Shown: positions 1 through 11,662, numbered from the stretch's first letter. The stretch: DNA of 64,000 nt from Aotearoamyces nothofagi (GCA_015345905.1 JADDTR010000001.1:1302001-1366000); one strand, 5' to 3'. Numbers and translations are program-made. The notes: generated by a model not told the origin, from the sequence alone.

Positions 1-647
1 TCCAACTTACTATTTTCGGTGTGGTCGCTCCAATCTGAGAGCTGTTCTCTGTCGGGATATGCATAGTTACCATTGGCCGATATGTGCTCAATCACCTGTA
101 GCTCAACCTCTCCGTGAATTTGCTGACGAAATCGACCGTCAACAAGCGGATCTTGCGTAAAGGCCACCTCTTTGATAGAATTCGGGTTTAAACCCCAACT
201 AGTTTGTGGGGTTAATCGAGATCGACGGACATGTCTTGTAAAGCCATCAATAAACCTTTCGAGCTTTGAAGATGTGTTTCTGTCATCCTCGTAGCATGAA
301 TCAACACAAATGCTGATCTTGTCACAAAAAGCTTTATTGAAGGCCGATCCGACGAGCCTACCCAGTACGTAACGACATTTCCAAGGCCTGAGTTTGGCGG
401 TCCATGCTGCGTTAGGCTCGAGATCGTATTGGGTGCGCAGGATGTCCAGGACCTTGTCGAGGACTGAAGGGCCCCGTCCGTAATTGGTGTATACGTGACC
501 GAGATGACTAAGCAGGTTTGAGCTGTGGGGATGCCGTCCACCATCTGGTGCTGGAGACTCATCCCATCTGACATATTCATCTAGAGCCGTGTACGAAGGA
601 TGAAACAGGAGTTTAGTTCGCATATCATGTGGTGTCCGAGGAGCCAT
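1..647 (-). CDS. Unknown protein, 5' part only (gene runs off the left edge)
   Basis: On the minus strand an ATG at 647 opens a frame that stays open for about 215 codons to the window edge. The translation begins MAPRTPHDMRTKLLFHPSY and reads like real protein, mixed in composition and rich in W, Y and H, with no low complexity. A canonical donor GTAAGT lies at positions 10-5, so this exon probably ends at position 11 and further exons lie outside the window. The absence of a stop in over 640 bases of about 50% G+C DNA is the main evidence. I see no signal peptide, membrane segment or known motif and do not recognise the family. Upstream exons cannot be excluded. Confidence 0.55.
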   Translation of the reverse strand, partial: MAPRTPHDMRTKLLFHPSYTALDEYVRWDESPAPDGGRHPHSSNLLSHLGHVYTNYGRGPSVLDKVLDILRTQYDLEPNAAWTAKLRPWKCRYVLGRLVGSAFNKAFCDKISICVDSCYEDDRNTSSKLERFIDGFTRHVRRSRLTPQTSWGLNPNSIKEVAFTQDPLVDGRFRQQIHGEVELQVIEHISANGNYAYPDREQLSDWSDHTENSKL

Positions 648-1487
648 TTCGATTGCTAAGGAGAGCATAGAACAGGCAGGTTGAGAATGGTATCTTGCGA
701 TAGAAGGAATAAATTCAGATATGGGGTAGGCATATTTTTGAGAAGGTGGAAACTGATTATCATTGTTGTATCAAGACAAAGAGTGTTGTCTTCAACACTC
801 GCACATGCCGGATGCGGCAGACAAACAAAGGAATCGAAGGAACTGGATTTATGATATTCAGAAACGAGCAAGAGCATTAGAGCAGAACAATGCGAGGAGA
901 GCCGCGAACGGAAACGAGAGCAGCGATGGCCGAAAGGATCTCAACATCTTTCGGGACGAATAGTGACCTGGGCGTGTGCGTCCACGCAAGACACCAGGCA
1001 TGCTTTGTTGCAGCTCGGATCGCAGCACATTATTTCTTCCCATGCCACAACCGCATGTAGCTCTGAAGCCAGACAACAAAAAAGAGCTCCACCAACAGTG
1101 ATATTGGCCGCAGCGGACAGTCCAGGGCAGCTTCTGCTCCGGCCGCCACGCATCGGACCTTTACTTCAAGAGCAGCTCGAGGCTGGCAGGATAGACACAG
1201 ATCATGGCATCCTCACAAGATATACGCCGGCAACAAGGCGAGCGCTGCCTGCACTTTAGATCTGCAAAGAACCGAAGTCCCGTCCCAGCCGTAGGCACTC
1301 CGGTATTCCGGTGCATGGCACAGATATGGCTGATGGATGGAATGGAGACTCGCGACATGGAGGTGGCGGGCGGCGGGACAAGACACGCTGGCTGTGGGTG
1401 CCTGATATCGGAGGCGGCGACAATAGGCGAGACGGAAGGGTGAGAATTGGATTGTCTGGGGAAAACGGCGCCGTCAAAAAGCGGGCG

Positions 1488-1522
1488 GTGGGCAGTGGGC
1501 AGCGGGCAGCGGGCAGCGGGCA
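1488..1522. repeat. 7-bp tandem array (GTGGGCA)2(GCGGGCA)3
   Basis: Five direct 7-bp units, two of GTGGGCA then three of GCGGGCA, run straight into GCGGCACGTG. They lie about 750 bp upstream of the sugar transporter start. Confidence 0.9.
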
Positions 1523-1599
1523 GCGGCACGTGAGCAAACGGGTGACGGACGGTATGCGACGCAAATCTACGGCGGACACGACACGCAATACTGCAGAGC

Positions 1600-1648
1600 A
1601 CGCCGCACGCCGCACGCCGCACACCGCACACCGCACGCCGCACTCTGC
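1600..1648. repeat. 7-bp tandem array based on ACGCCGC
   Basis: Seven 7-bp units: three ACGCCGC, two ACACCGC, one ACGCCGC and a degenerate ACTCTGC. The period equals that of the array 80 bp upstream. Confidence 0.9.
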
Positions 1649-2262
1649 ACCCGCCACAACCCTCCCACGCCTGCCAGCATCTCGCATCTCGCAGGTTGCA
1701 TGTTGCATCCCGGATCACACGTTACAGTCTGTCCCCATCACATCGCACCCGTCGACCGCATCACCCAGCTCCGCCTGCGCTCCTCGGTCCAGTCGGATGT
1801 GACCGGTTCCCGGTACTATAGCGCCTCTTCCTGCGCCCCCCGGCGTAGCCAACCACCCAACCACAGAGCCACGGCGGCCTCGCACGGCCTCCAGCTCCTC
1901 TCGCTGTGAGGGACCACCGCCCTCCTGCCCTTCCCTGGCCCACGTCCTCCCCACACTCTCGTCGCCCTCTCCCTCCCTCCAACCTCCAACCTCCAACCTT
2001 CCCAGCTGCGCCAACTCAACGCCGACCTGGTGAGAGAGGCACTGCATTGAGGACAAGCCGCTGCTCGAGCCGTGTCTGCCGCCCAATGACAGGCTGTATG
2101 GTGCTCTTAAACCTGATGACCTTCGACACCGAACATCATCTACTGACGACCTCAACACGACGGCGACGGCGACCAGACTGCCGCAACGCCACTGAGACAC
2201 GCAGATTCACTGCACGTCCTAACATATAATACTAGCTCCGTCGACGGCCGATCCCACCCACG

Positions 2263-4120
2263 ATGACGAGGGCATACTCGTTCGCATGGCGCAAGCCGGA
2301 GAACGTTGCTGGGTCTTCAGCACCAGCTATAATGATCGGCCTCTTTGTCGCGTTCGGCGGGATTTTATTTGGATATGATACAGGGTACGATATATAACTC
2401 CCGGCCTTTCCTCCCATCTTGATGCTCTATGCTGACCACAGGCTTGTAGAACCATCAGCGGCATTATCGCGATGAAGTGGTGGCTCAAGCAGTTCTCGAC
2501 AGGATACATCACCAATGAAGACACCGGAGAAGTGGGCATCTCACCTGGCCAACAAGCCGAAATCGTCTCTATCCTCAGTGCGGGCACATTCTTTGGTGCT
2601 CTGTTTGCTGCCCCAATTGGAGACCACCTTGGCCGCCGTATATCACTTATGATTGCCCTGATAGTCTTCTCGTTCGGTGTGATCCTTCAAACAGCGTCAA
2701 TGGATATTCCTCTGTTTACTGCCGGAAGGTAAGAGTTAACAAATGGCCCATGTCCTGCAATGATACTAATAATAGTAGATTCTTCGCCGGCCTTGGTGTC
2801 GGCATCATCTCTGTCCTCGTTCCGTTATACCAGTCTGAAATGGCACCTAAATGGATTCGTGGATCCTTAGTGTGCGCCTATCAACTAGCTATCACTTTCG
2901 GTCTCCTCATCGCTGCCATAGTAAACAATTTCACCTCACTTATCAATGGCCCTGCATCCTTTCGCATACCAATAGCGTTACAATTTGTATGGGCAGGCAT
3001 CCTATTCATCGGCCTAATCATTCTGCCCGAGACGCCTCGATATCTAATCAAGCGTGAACGTAAAACCGCTGCCGCCGAGTCTCTTTCACGCATTCGCCGC
3101 CTCGATATCGCTCATCCTGCTTTGATCGAAGAACTTGCGGAGATTGAGGCAAACCATGCTTACGAGATGTCACTCGGTCCATCTAGATATCGAGATGTCT
3201 TTCTCGGCTCTCCTCATCTCGGTCGACGCCTTGCTACTGGTTGTGGTCTTCAGATGCTCCAACAGCTTACTGGGATCAATTTTGTGTTCTATTATGGGAT
3301 AACCTACTTCCACTCTGCCGGCATCTCCGCGCCATTTGTTGTCAGCCTTATTATTAACGTAGTAAACGTTGCGAGTAATATTCCTGGGATGGTTCTTGTT
3401 GAAGCCTGGGGTCGTCGCCATTTACTTCTTATTGGCGCCGCTGGCATGACAATCTCGCAATTTATCGTCGCTATCGTGGGCATGGTAAGCGGAGATACGG
3501 AGACTAGGAACAGGGTATTAATTGCATTTGTATGCATATTCATCTTCTTCTTTAGTTCCTCTTGGGGTCCCGTTACCTGGGTCGTTACCTCGGAGATATA
3601 TCCTCTAAAAGTCCGAGCTAAATCCATGTCGATATCGACGGCATCGAATTGGCTACTCAACTGGGCGATAGCCTACAGCGTCCCATATCTCGTCGGTCGA
3701 GGCGAAGGATATGCGGACCTTCAGTCGAAGGTATTCTTCGTCTGGGCATCATGCTGCGTGATGGGCTTCGTCTTTGTATACGCAATGATTTACGAAACCT
3801 CGAAGATCTCGCTTGAACAGATTGATGAATTATATGAGCGTGTCGAACATGCGTGGCAATCGAGAGGCTTCCAACCAAGTTGGAGCTTCCAAGACATCCG
3901 TCAAGAAACCACAGCTGGTGTAGCTAGCGGTGTCAGTCTCGCCGACCGGGAAGAGGCCCGAAGGAGAACTGCTGCAGAAGCAAATACAGCGGGTGGTGAT
4001 AGTGATGCTATTAGCCACAGCGAAAACGGCAGCTCATCATTATCCCAAACCGACTCGCAAACAATGACAGATGAGGATAAAATCATCGCATCACTTGGTA
4101 ACGTCGATTTTAGTATATAA
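2263..4120 (+). CDS. MFS sugar (hexose) transporter
   Basis: Plasma-membrane sugar/proton symporter of the major facilitator superfamily. Three exons (2263-2384, 2450-2728, 2779-4120) give 580 aa, a usual length for fungal hexose transporters. Both introns are short with GT..AG ends, and the second has a TACTAAT branch site. Family marks visible: FGGILFGYDTG in TM1, GDHLGRR in the first cytoplasmic loop, PETPR at about residues 217-221 after TM6, EAWGRR in the second half, and YETSKISLEQIDELY near the end in place of the usual YETKGLSLEQIDELY. The tail after about residue 500 is hydrophilic and rich in Ser, Thr and Ala. The start is chosen because exon 1 supplies the expected short N-terminus before TM1. 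Substrate preference cannot be read from the sequence. Confidence 0.93.
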
Positions 4121-4625
4121 TTTGCCATCATGCACACCGTGAGGGCTGTGCCACGTCTTTTGCTTAGTTGTTCAGCGCGGAGTCGATATTATTTGGAGTT
4201 TTGTGCAAAGGTGTTCCGTGGTGCCATCTATCGGGTTATGATATCTCGGGATGATTTGACGGGGGAAAACATATTGACTGGAGTAGGGGTCTGGTCCGGT
4301 CTGGTTTCGTCTGGGATCTCGGAATTGGGATGGAATGGAAGATAGTGATCTACCATGATCTTTTATAACCATAATTTGGCCATGTAGTCTCTTAAAAGAA
4401 CCCCAAAATCTACATCGGCTGGCTATCGTCTCATATATTCTCTACTCGTGCATGTGTGTTAGTGGGGATCAGTGATCCGCTGTGCTGTAGACCGGAGCAC
4501 CGTGGACCGGAGCGCTAACTCACCAGGTCCGAAATGCCGTCGATCCCGCGACTGCCGGCATATCCTCAAACACATAATATTGTAGAACGAACGAACGAAC
4601 GAGGCGGGAAAGGCACGATGTCTTG

Positions 4626-4643
4626 AAAAAAAAAAAAAAAAAA
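4626..4643. repeat. Poly-A run
   Basis: Eighteen consecutive A. Confidence 0.95.
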
Positions 4644-4822
4644 GTGCGCCAATAGCACGTCCTGTCTTTTGATCCCGCCTAGTCATCCATCCGCTGATTA
4701 GCATTAGCAGCGCCAGAACAGGCCTACCTACCTACCACCCGGGAGCGGCTACGCTACGTCGCGCCGAGCTGCGTTGCTAGAAATCTAATTACACGGCCGA
4801 GACGTCGCGGGCTCGGGTATAT

Positions 4823-4862
4823 TGCTGCTGCTACTGCTGCTGCTGCTGCTGCTGCTGTTGCA
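4823..4862. repeat. CTG/TGC trinucleotide microsatellite
   Basis: About a dozen TGC units, with one CTAC and one TGTTG interruption, in noncoding DNA. Confidence 0.9.
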
Positions 4863-5086
4863 GGAACGGGATGATGATGATGAAAATGTGGGATATCAGC
4901 CTCGAGGACGCATTAAGGGGACGCCAAGAGAGCGGAGCGTTTTATGGGCGGCGCCCCCCAAGTCGGCATTTAGGGAGTTAGCTCGGCAAGGGTTAGAGGG
5001 GCTGGTTCGTGTCTGGTCGTGGGGTTACAGTGGGAGGCAGGCACATGGCGTTAGAAAGGGTTTATTTTCTTATGTGTACAAAACGA

Positions 5087-5091
<5 letters not shown>

Positions 5092-5121
<30 letters not shown>
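5092..5121. repeat. (AT)n dinucleotide repeat
   Basis: Fifteen AT units ending next to the minus-strand TGA at 5125-5123, so the repeat is in the 3' UTR of the TED1-like gene. Confidence 0.95.
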
Positions 5122-5122
<1 letters not shown>

Positions 5123-5123
<1 letters not shown>

Positions 5124-7395
5124 CAGCCATAGCGGGCAAGGTACAGATACCACGGAGTGACAACCCAGGCAACCCTCCAGAGACTGGCCCACGCTTCCCT
5201 GAGCGTCACCTGCAGATGCGACAGCTTCCTCCTCGCAGTCGCGCTCTTCTTGGCAGAGCCCTTCTCGCCTTCGTAGTCGTCACTGTCGGGAGCCGAGAAG
5301 AATTTCGCGTTCTCGTTCCAGCTGTCGCCATACCCCGCATCTGAGGTAGCTCTAGGTCGGGGCCCCGTACTGGAGAAGGGTGGCGGGGGGGTGGAGCGTG
5401 CTTGGCTGGGAGGGATGCCGTAGCCGCCAGGAGCGGGACTGATGCTCCGTGCTCGGGCGGCTATAGAACGTGGTGCGAGGGTGGAGCCGTTGGAGGCGGT
5501 GGATGACGTCGAGGAGTTCGAGTTGCGGGCTTGAAAATATTCTTCGCGATTGCGGAGCACTTCCTTGTTTGTGGTAGGAAGGAGCGGGATGCCGGGTGTA
5601 CCTGAGAAGGAGGCCGGCGAATATGGGGCAAAAGGTGTGAGGTTTAGAATGGGTGTGAGGATTGCGCGGCCAACGAGGGCGAGTAGGGTGAGGACCAGAA
5701 GGATGAGATAGCGGATGAAGATACCGATTTGGTCCGGTAGGAGACAGAGGTGGCTTTCGAGAGTCGGAGAGCCGCTGACCGATGCCCCGTGACCGCCGCC
5801 CTGGGTGCCGAGCGGAACACCCCTGGCATCCACCGGGTTCCATAAGCTCACCAACAGAAACCCCGGACGGCGAACGCCCATTGCCCAAGACATGCTTTTG
5901 ACAGTAATTTCGCGAGCACGATTCTTTGTAAGTGGGTGGACGATCTCGCAGTAATCGTGATCGTCCCCTGAAAATACAGAGACGACATCGCCAATTGATT
6001 CGATGAGATAGTTCGAATCGTTCTCGCTGAGGACGTTCTGATATTGATAACCTCTTGAGATTGAGATGGCGTTTCGTTCATCAGGGCTGACAGGCATAGT
6101 CTGGCCTTTCGGCGGTGGTGTCGGTGGCCAGTGCTCGCGAAGGGGGCCGCATGGTGTGCCAGGGTCGCGATAAAGGGGGACATGTGTAAGTAGGATTGTA
6201 GGAAACCCAGGATGGCCTTCCCCAGGATCAAGCGAGGGCATGTTCTTGAACTCAGCCCCTTCCAGGTCGATGGCCCTATGTGCCTGACGCAAGGCCAGCT
6301 CTCTTCCGCTCTGATATTCTAGCTCTCGCGCTACAGCCTTACGCTTGATGGGCTGTATCGCGTCCAAAAACTCCCGAGTAGGCCCAGTAAGCGCCTGTGT
6401 ATCTAACTGTGTCTGGTCTGTCGATCCTGCGCTCAATGATACCGAATCCACCGAAACAACCGTATGATTTCCAATCACATCAACTCTATTAGTATCTCCA
6501 AAATATGCTTGAAACCTGTTGCGTACGGGTATCTTTATGTTCGCTCCAAAACCTAAATCATGATTTCCCGGAAGGCTGGTGATGAGCTTGCGCCCTCTCT
6601 GTCCAAGGCCCGCATCGTAGCCGCCATCATTCCAATGATTAAAGAATATGTTTCCAAACCGCATATACTCTTGGTGCCAGAAATTGTCCCCGAAATGCGT
6701 CTTCCAGTATTTCAGTAGCTTTCGCTCCTCCGTAGGACGCTGGTTTTTGGCCCACTCTGGGTCCCATGTATCCTGTTGCCTTGTTGCCCATTCTCTTCCT
6801 CCATCGAAGAGGTCGCCAAGAAAGAATATCGTGTCTGGATGCAACACCTTTTGTAGCTGTTCGTATGACCGCTCTAGGTAGTGGTCTGTATATACTTCTG
6901 TGAGTGTCGATAGAGGCCATGGACGGCCAGGATATGTATGAGGATCAATTAACTGCGGATCTGCAAGAAGGACTAGGTGATGAGGAGTTGCCGCTGCTGG
7001 CTGCCAGTTACATCGTCAGTTCCAATACTATCGCAGTCAAGCTGCCTGAGATCTCATGCACTCACCCATCTCTCCCAACTAGCCCAGTCGCAATCAGCAA
7101 CACTGCTCTTAAATATCCATCTTTCGCCCCAAAGGAGCACCAGCACCCAGACAACTATGCACAGGTTCGGCAGGTTGACGAGCTTTCGAAGGCTAAACTC
7201 CCAGATCTTCTGGCGCAGCGTTCTTGGTAGCTGCGGCGAATTTGTGCTCGTATAGCTCTGTTTCTCCCAAAGCTTCTGCATCAGGATTGGTAGACCACCT
7301 GGAAGTGCCGCAATAAGGCGATCGATCATAGAAGGAGGCTCGACAAAGTGGTCGCGCGTCGAGGATCGAGCATTGGCATTGCTATAATAAGCCAT
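5123..7395 (-). CDS. Ted1/Cdc1-type metallophosphoesterase
   Basis: Family members are ER/Golgi membrane enzymes that remove ethanolamine phosphate from GPI anchors during quality control and export. Two exons (7395-7066, 7000-5123), split by a 65-nt intron with a GTGAGT donor, give 735 aa. Metallophosphoesterase motifs appear in order: ADPQLID (about 123-129), GDLFDGG (172-178), GNHDLG (255-260), LTHVPLYR, and GDDHDYC, the family form of GHxH. An N-terminal hydrophobic segment (LCIVVWVLVLLWG) and one after the catalytic domain (IRYLILLVLTLLALVGRAIL) anchor it, and another hydrophobic patch lies at the extreme C-terminus. The region between the last two is long and Ser/Pro-rich. The splice joins WERW to PAATPHHLVLLADPQ and restores the first metal-binding motif, which supports this start. 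Ted1 versus Cdc1 orthology needs a tree. Confidence 0.9.
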
Positions 7396-8263
7396 TTTGG
7401 GTGTGTAGATTCCAGAAAGAAGTGTAAGCCATTCCGAGTCTGTGGCGACTTGGTTAAGTTAATGGCCTGTAACCAGACATTGGGATGGTGAGAGATGGAA
7501 GTTGACAGCTTGCACGTCTCCGCGAGGGTTGGTATCCATAAATTGTTTCAGGGATTGCGAGGCGTCGCGGCACGCGGTTTAGCACAGCCATGGCGCTGGG
7601 GTCGCGGTAGAGAGAGAAGCGAGCTATGCTTTTGGAGACAATATCTTATGAAGCGACATTACCTCCGGTGGCTATTATGCATGATCCAGGAAACTCTCAG
7701 ATCGTGTTTCTACGAAGGTTCTGAGATAATGCTCGCTGTTGTATTTGCCATTTGCTATGTCGGTAATTGCATTCAGAAAGCACCTATGATGGCTCACTAT
7801 ATGCACAATGGACTGAGAGTATTAGAACCCATACCCGGCTGAAACATTAAAAATTGTAAAACCAGTATGCTGCCCGTGAAACCTAGAGTCGAGTGTATCG
7901 TCGCCGGATAGAAGTTTTAAGTTCCAATTGAATGATTCAGGGACTCCCTCTATTGTCGTGCCGGCAGAGCGACGGAGCGGTATACAATAGGACTTTTGAA
8001 CAGTGATAGGAATAAAGCCCATCTTCTTATCTTATCTACACAGTACAGTGCAGTTCAGAGTAGAATTACCTCATACCTCAATCACAAACAAAAGGGAGGC
8101 ACGCAAGGTCTTTTGAGGATATGGGAGTACATGGAATGTAGCTTCCCTAACCAACATTCTCAGCTACCTCAGCTCAGTCTACCGTTCGTCAAGCGCACTT
8201 GAGTCAAACGATGCACGAATTCTAGATCCGCGCAACCAGACTTCACCTATTGATCTCCTCGCA
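7396..8263. other. Intergenic region, divergent promoters of TED1-like and DUF202 genes
   Basis: Short random open frames only. No repeat or RNA gene recognised. Confidence 0.6.
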
Positions 8264-9033
8264 ATGACCAGCGTTCCAGCCAGAGGCACTGAAGGCGACC
8301 TACAACCACAAAGACCACCTGCGGCGCATCAACGCTCGGCTTCTCTTGAGGCTACCGAGCTCGCGGGATTGAGGAGACAATATGGTCACGTGTCTGAACT
8401 GCATCGCCAGCGATCTCCAACGCTGTCTCCGAGGCCTACAGGAGGTCTTGGGCATTTAAGATATAACATCTTAAAATTCTGGCGACATCAGATAAGCGTT
8501 GTTGTCGAGCACGAGGCATGTCGTGATCACCTTGGTACGTCGCGAATCTTCCCTTTGTCCGTAGCTCTAGGTGATAATATCGAAGCTGTTGCATAGAATA
8601 CTTACTTAGCCCACGTAAATACAGCACACTAACATCACTTCTAGCACTCGAAAGAACCTTCCTCGGCTACTTAAGGACGTCGCTGGCAATATCAATGCTT
8701 GGCATAGTCGTTGCTCAGCTGTTTCGACTCCAGCATTCTCCAACGCCAAATGCTGTCTTTGGCTACTACGTCCTCGGCAAACCGCTCGCGTGTATCTGCC
8801 AAGGCACAGCGATCTACGCTCTTTTACTTGGGGCATTCAGGACCTGGAGGTATCAAAACGCACTCATTAGAGGCAAGGCTCTATCCGGAGGTATTGAGAT
8901 TGTCCTGCTGGGCTTTGGCGTTCTGGTAGTATGTTTAGATTCCAATCCAAATTACCTGCCGGTAGCTAATCTTGGTCAGATAACTCTCATGTTCTTTGTC
9001 CTGCTGATAGCAGTCGACATCAGTAAGGACTGA
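8264..9033 (+). CDS. DUF202 domain membrane protein
   Basis: Three exons (8264-8534, 8645-8928, 8980-9033) give 202 aa. The first 80 residues are hydrophilic and rich in Pro, Arg and Gln. The DUF202 signature follows at about 91-103 (ALERTFLGYLRTS), then three hydrophobic segments: ISMLGIVVAQLF, ACICQGTAIYALLLGAF, and EIVLLGFGVLV joined to ITLMFFVLLIAV. This matches fungal DUF202 proteins, small three-pass membrane proteins of poorly known function. Intron 1 (8535-8644) is needed to reach the signature in frame. Intron 2 (51 nt, GTATGT..CAG, branch-like GCTAAT) is a multiple of three with no stop. Removing it gives a continuous third membrane segment, while keeping it inserts a polar stretch, so I model it as spliced. 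Confidence 0.85.
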
Positions 9034-9834
9034 ACGTTTAGGCAGCTTGGTATACTTTATACTAAAACCCCTTATGCTGTATACTATAGGGGAATATACT
9101 TTCAACTGCCGTGTAATAGACTTCCATGAGTAATTGCAAGTCTAGAGGAAGACGTTCTGCAAACTGGAGGAGAGAAAGAGCAGCCGTGCATTGTACTAGA
9201 GCCCGCCACATGATCTAAGCCGTGTGACTTGGTGTATTTTCTGAAAAGATTTGATGCACAGTACGTGCTTGAGCATATCTATCAAACTCACTTGCCTCCT
9301 TACCAAAGGTGCTTACCGTGCGCCTGCGTACAAATAAACGCGCGCTAATCGGTAGCGTGGTATGATTGGCCAACGCTGGCCTGCCGCAATCGGACTAGAT
9401 CCCCCGCAAGAACCTTACGCGTAAGGAGAAGACTGTCCGTTAATTTGGTTACGCCATCGGGACATCGCGAACTCGCAGCTTCGGCGACGTCGGAGATCCT
9501 GTCCCCTTTTTAAGCCTCAGCAGTTTTCGTCGTGTTCTCCTTCATCTTCTCCCAAAGATACAGCTGATAGCCAGCCCCTCCACTCCATATTTGCGTTGGA
9601 AGCGGAAATTCTCTGAACAGTCGCCGTCGAACCCCGCATGGACAGCAGCCTACACTGGAGGCTAGGCAATCCCCGGCCCTACCTATCTCAACGTTTGCCG
9701 TCTAGCATTCCTTGAGCGTCTGGCCTGTGTTCGATAAACATCCTCCTCGTCCTCTCTACAATACACGTCGTGTCTTCTACCCATCCCTCTTCTACACAAT
9801 CGACAGTCCTGCGCAGACGCGCCGCCAAACAAAG
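9034..9834. promoter_or_regulatory. Upstream region of the zinc transporter, with a 14-bp palindrome
   Basis: No gene. A perfect palindrome CCTTACGCGTAAGG lies at 9413-9426, and a reversed CCAAT box (ATTGG) at about 9365. A pyrimidine-rich stretch follows at 9500-9600. Confidence 0.55.
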
Positions 9835-11662
9835 ATGGCGTGGTCCAAATCTACCCGAATCACCATCATGCTGGTAATCGATGTTGCATTCTTTTTCTTG
9901 GAGCTCGGAGTTGGTTTGGCTGTTGGCTCTCTAGCCCTGATGGCAGACGCTTTTCATATGGTTAGGATCTACCCTCCCTCTCCTGCTGGAGGCATGCTAA
10001 CGACCTCCAGTTGAACGATATAATATCTTTGATTGTGGGCTTATGGGCAGTTAAGGCTGCCCAAAAGTCTTCCTCGGACAAATACTCCTTTGGTGTCAGT
10101 ATCCCTATTACCCAGATGTAAGCTATTATTGACTCCTTGGATAGTGGTTGAGAGCCGAGATACTAGGTGCTTTCTTCAATGCCGTCTTCCTTATCGCTCT
10201 ATGCCTTTCGATCGTCCTTGAAGCAATTACTCGACTTATCGATCCACCAGAGATCAGTAATCCAAAGCTCATTCTCGTAGTTGGCTCCCTTGGTCTCGCA
10301 TCGAATCTGGCAGGTTTCTTTGTGTTAGGAGGGCATGGGCATTCTCACGGTGGAGAGGAACACGACCACTCCGGTGGCGATAAGCTTAAAGCAGCCGAGG
10401 AAGGAACTAGCACTGATGGTACTGTTAACCCCTCGAATTATACTGCTGACGAGGAGGGTTAAGTTACTGATGTTCTCTTAGGTGTTGTCTCAGGAGCCTC
10501 GCAACTTTCTCCAGAAATGCATAGACACATCAAATTCACCAGTTCCGACGAGACTGCGAGCACCTCCCGTGGCAGCGACCCTTCTGTTAACAGGCCCAGT
10601 AGCAGAGGTTCGTCAGGTCGCCATCGTAGACGAAGAAGCAGTATTTTAAATGGTCGTTTGGGATTGGACGAGATTACTATCCACCCTGCAAGGCTAAGAG
10701 AAGAGATCATCGCCGCAAGTAAGCCACAGCCAGATGGGAATGAGGAAGGGTCAAGCACATCCGATAACGAATCTGCTATTGACGACTCAGATGTCGTGCC
10801 AACCGAGATCTCGCCATTGATCAACAAAGGGGGGAATGGAAATAATGCTAGGGGCCACAATCACGACCACGACCACGACCATGACCACGATCATGGGCAT
10901 GACCACTCGTCCAGATCAATCTTCACTTCCTTAAGACCAAGACCCGACTCTCAGCATGCTGAACACAATCATAACAAGCCGAAGAAGCCATCAAAGGGCG
11001 GGCACGGTCACAATCATGATGATATGGGTATGCGAGCAATGGTTCTCCACGTTATTGGCGACGCTCTTGGCAACGTTGGCGTCATAGTATCTGCCCTGAT
11101 TATCTGGCTGACACCATGGCCTGGACGTTTCTACGCCGATCCAGCTGTTTCTCTCTTCATTACAATGATCATCCTCCATTCCACTATTCCATTGACCTCA
11201 GCCACCGCAAAGATCCTCCTTCAAGCAACGCCAGATCATATCGACGTCAATGATATCAAAGAGGACATCCAAAATATTCATGGTGTAGTCAGCTGCCACC
11301 ACGTCCACATCTGGCAACTCAGTGACTCCCAAATTATTGCTTCAATGCATATCCAAGTTGCCTTCCCCATCAGTGAAGCTGGCGGTAGCGAGCGATATAT
11401 GGAGCTTGCCAAGGTAGCACGGAAGTGCTTGCACGCATACGGAATCCATAGCGCTACTATTCAGCCAGAATTCTGTCTCGATAAAGACCATGACCATGCT
11501 GAGGAGCCTAGCTTAGATGGGGCTTCGCCGCGAAGTCCCAAGGACGATGATTCCTGCCTCCTTGAGTGTGTCGATGACTGTCAAGGAATGGGATGTTGCT
11601 CGTCCTCCCTCACTGCCGAGTCACAGCACGACCATTTGGAGGAGGATGGACATTCTCACTAA
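9835..11662 (+). CDS. Zinc transporter, cation diffusion facilitator (ZRC1/COT1 type)
   Basis: Vacuolar zinc/proton antiporter that stores or detoxifies zinc. Four exons (9835-9960, 10011-10094, 10145-10418, 10482-11662) give 554 aa. The two zinc-site HxxxD motifs are present: H41-D45 in TM2 (FHMLND) and HVIGD in TM5. Between them is a long cytoplasmic loop with two histidine clusters, GGHGHSHGGEEHDHS (end of exon 3) and an (HD)n run at about 10860-10910. The C-terminal domain is the usual CDF regulatory fold, followed by a Cys-rich tail (CLLECVDDCQGMGCC) and a final His cluster. Exon 2 encodes LNDIISLIVGLWAVK, the expected CDF continuation. The intron 3 boundaries (10419-10481) lie in the variable loop and are the least certain. 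COT1-type cobalt transport cannot be excluded. Confidence 0.92.

Larger units (their letters stand above)
648..2262. other. Intergenic region upstream of the sugar transporter
   Basis: No convincing gene. The open frames here come from two short GC-rich tandem arrays (1488-1522 and 1600-1648). The stretch 1900-2010 is pyrimidine-rich (CCTCCAACCT-like), as in many fungal promoters or 5' UTRs. A CACGTG site follows the first array near 1527. Confidence 0.6.
4121..5122. other. Intergenic region between convergent sugar transporter and TED1-like gene
   Basis: No gene seen. It carries three simple repeats (4626-4643, 4823-4862, 5092-5121), and the last abuts the stop codon of the minus-strand gene. 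Confidence 0.7.

Noticed and set aside
1161-1802. Overlapping frames of 150-185 codons on both strands
   Set aside because: They are open because of the GC-rich heptamer arrays, which encode monotonous peptides. No domain and no splice support.
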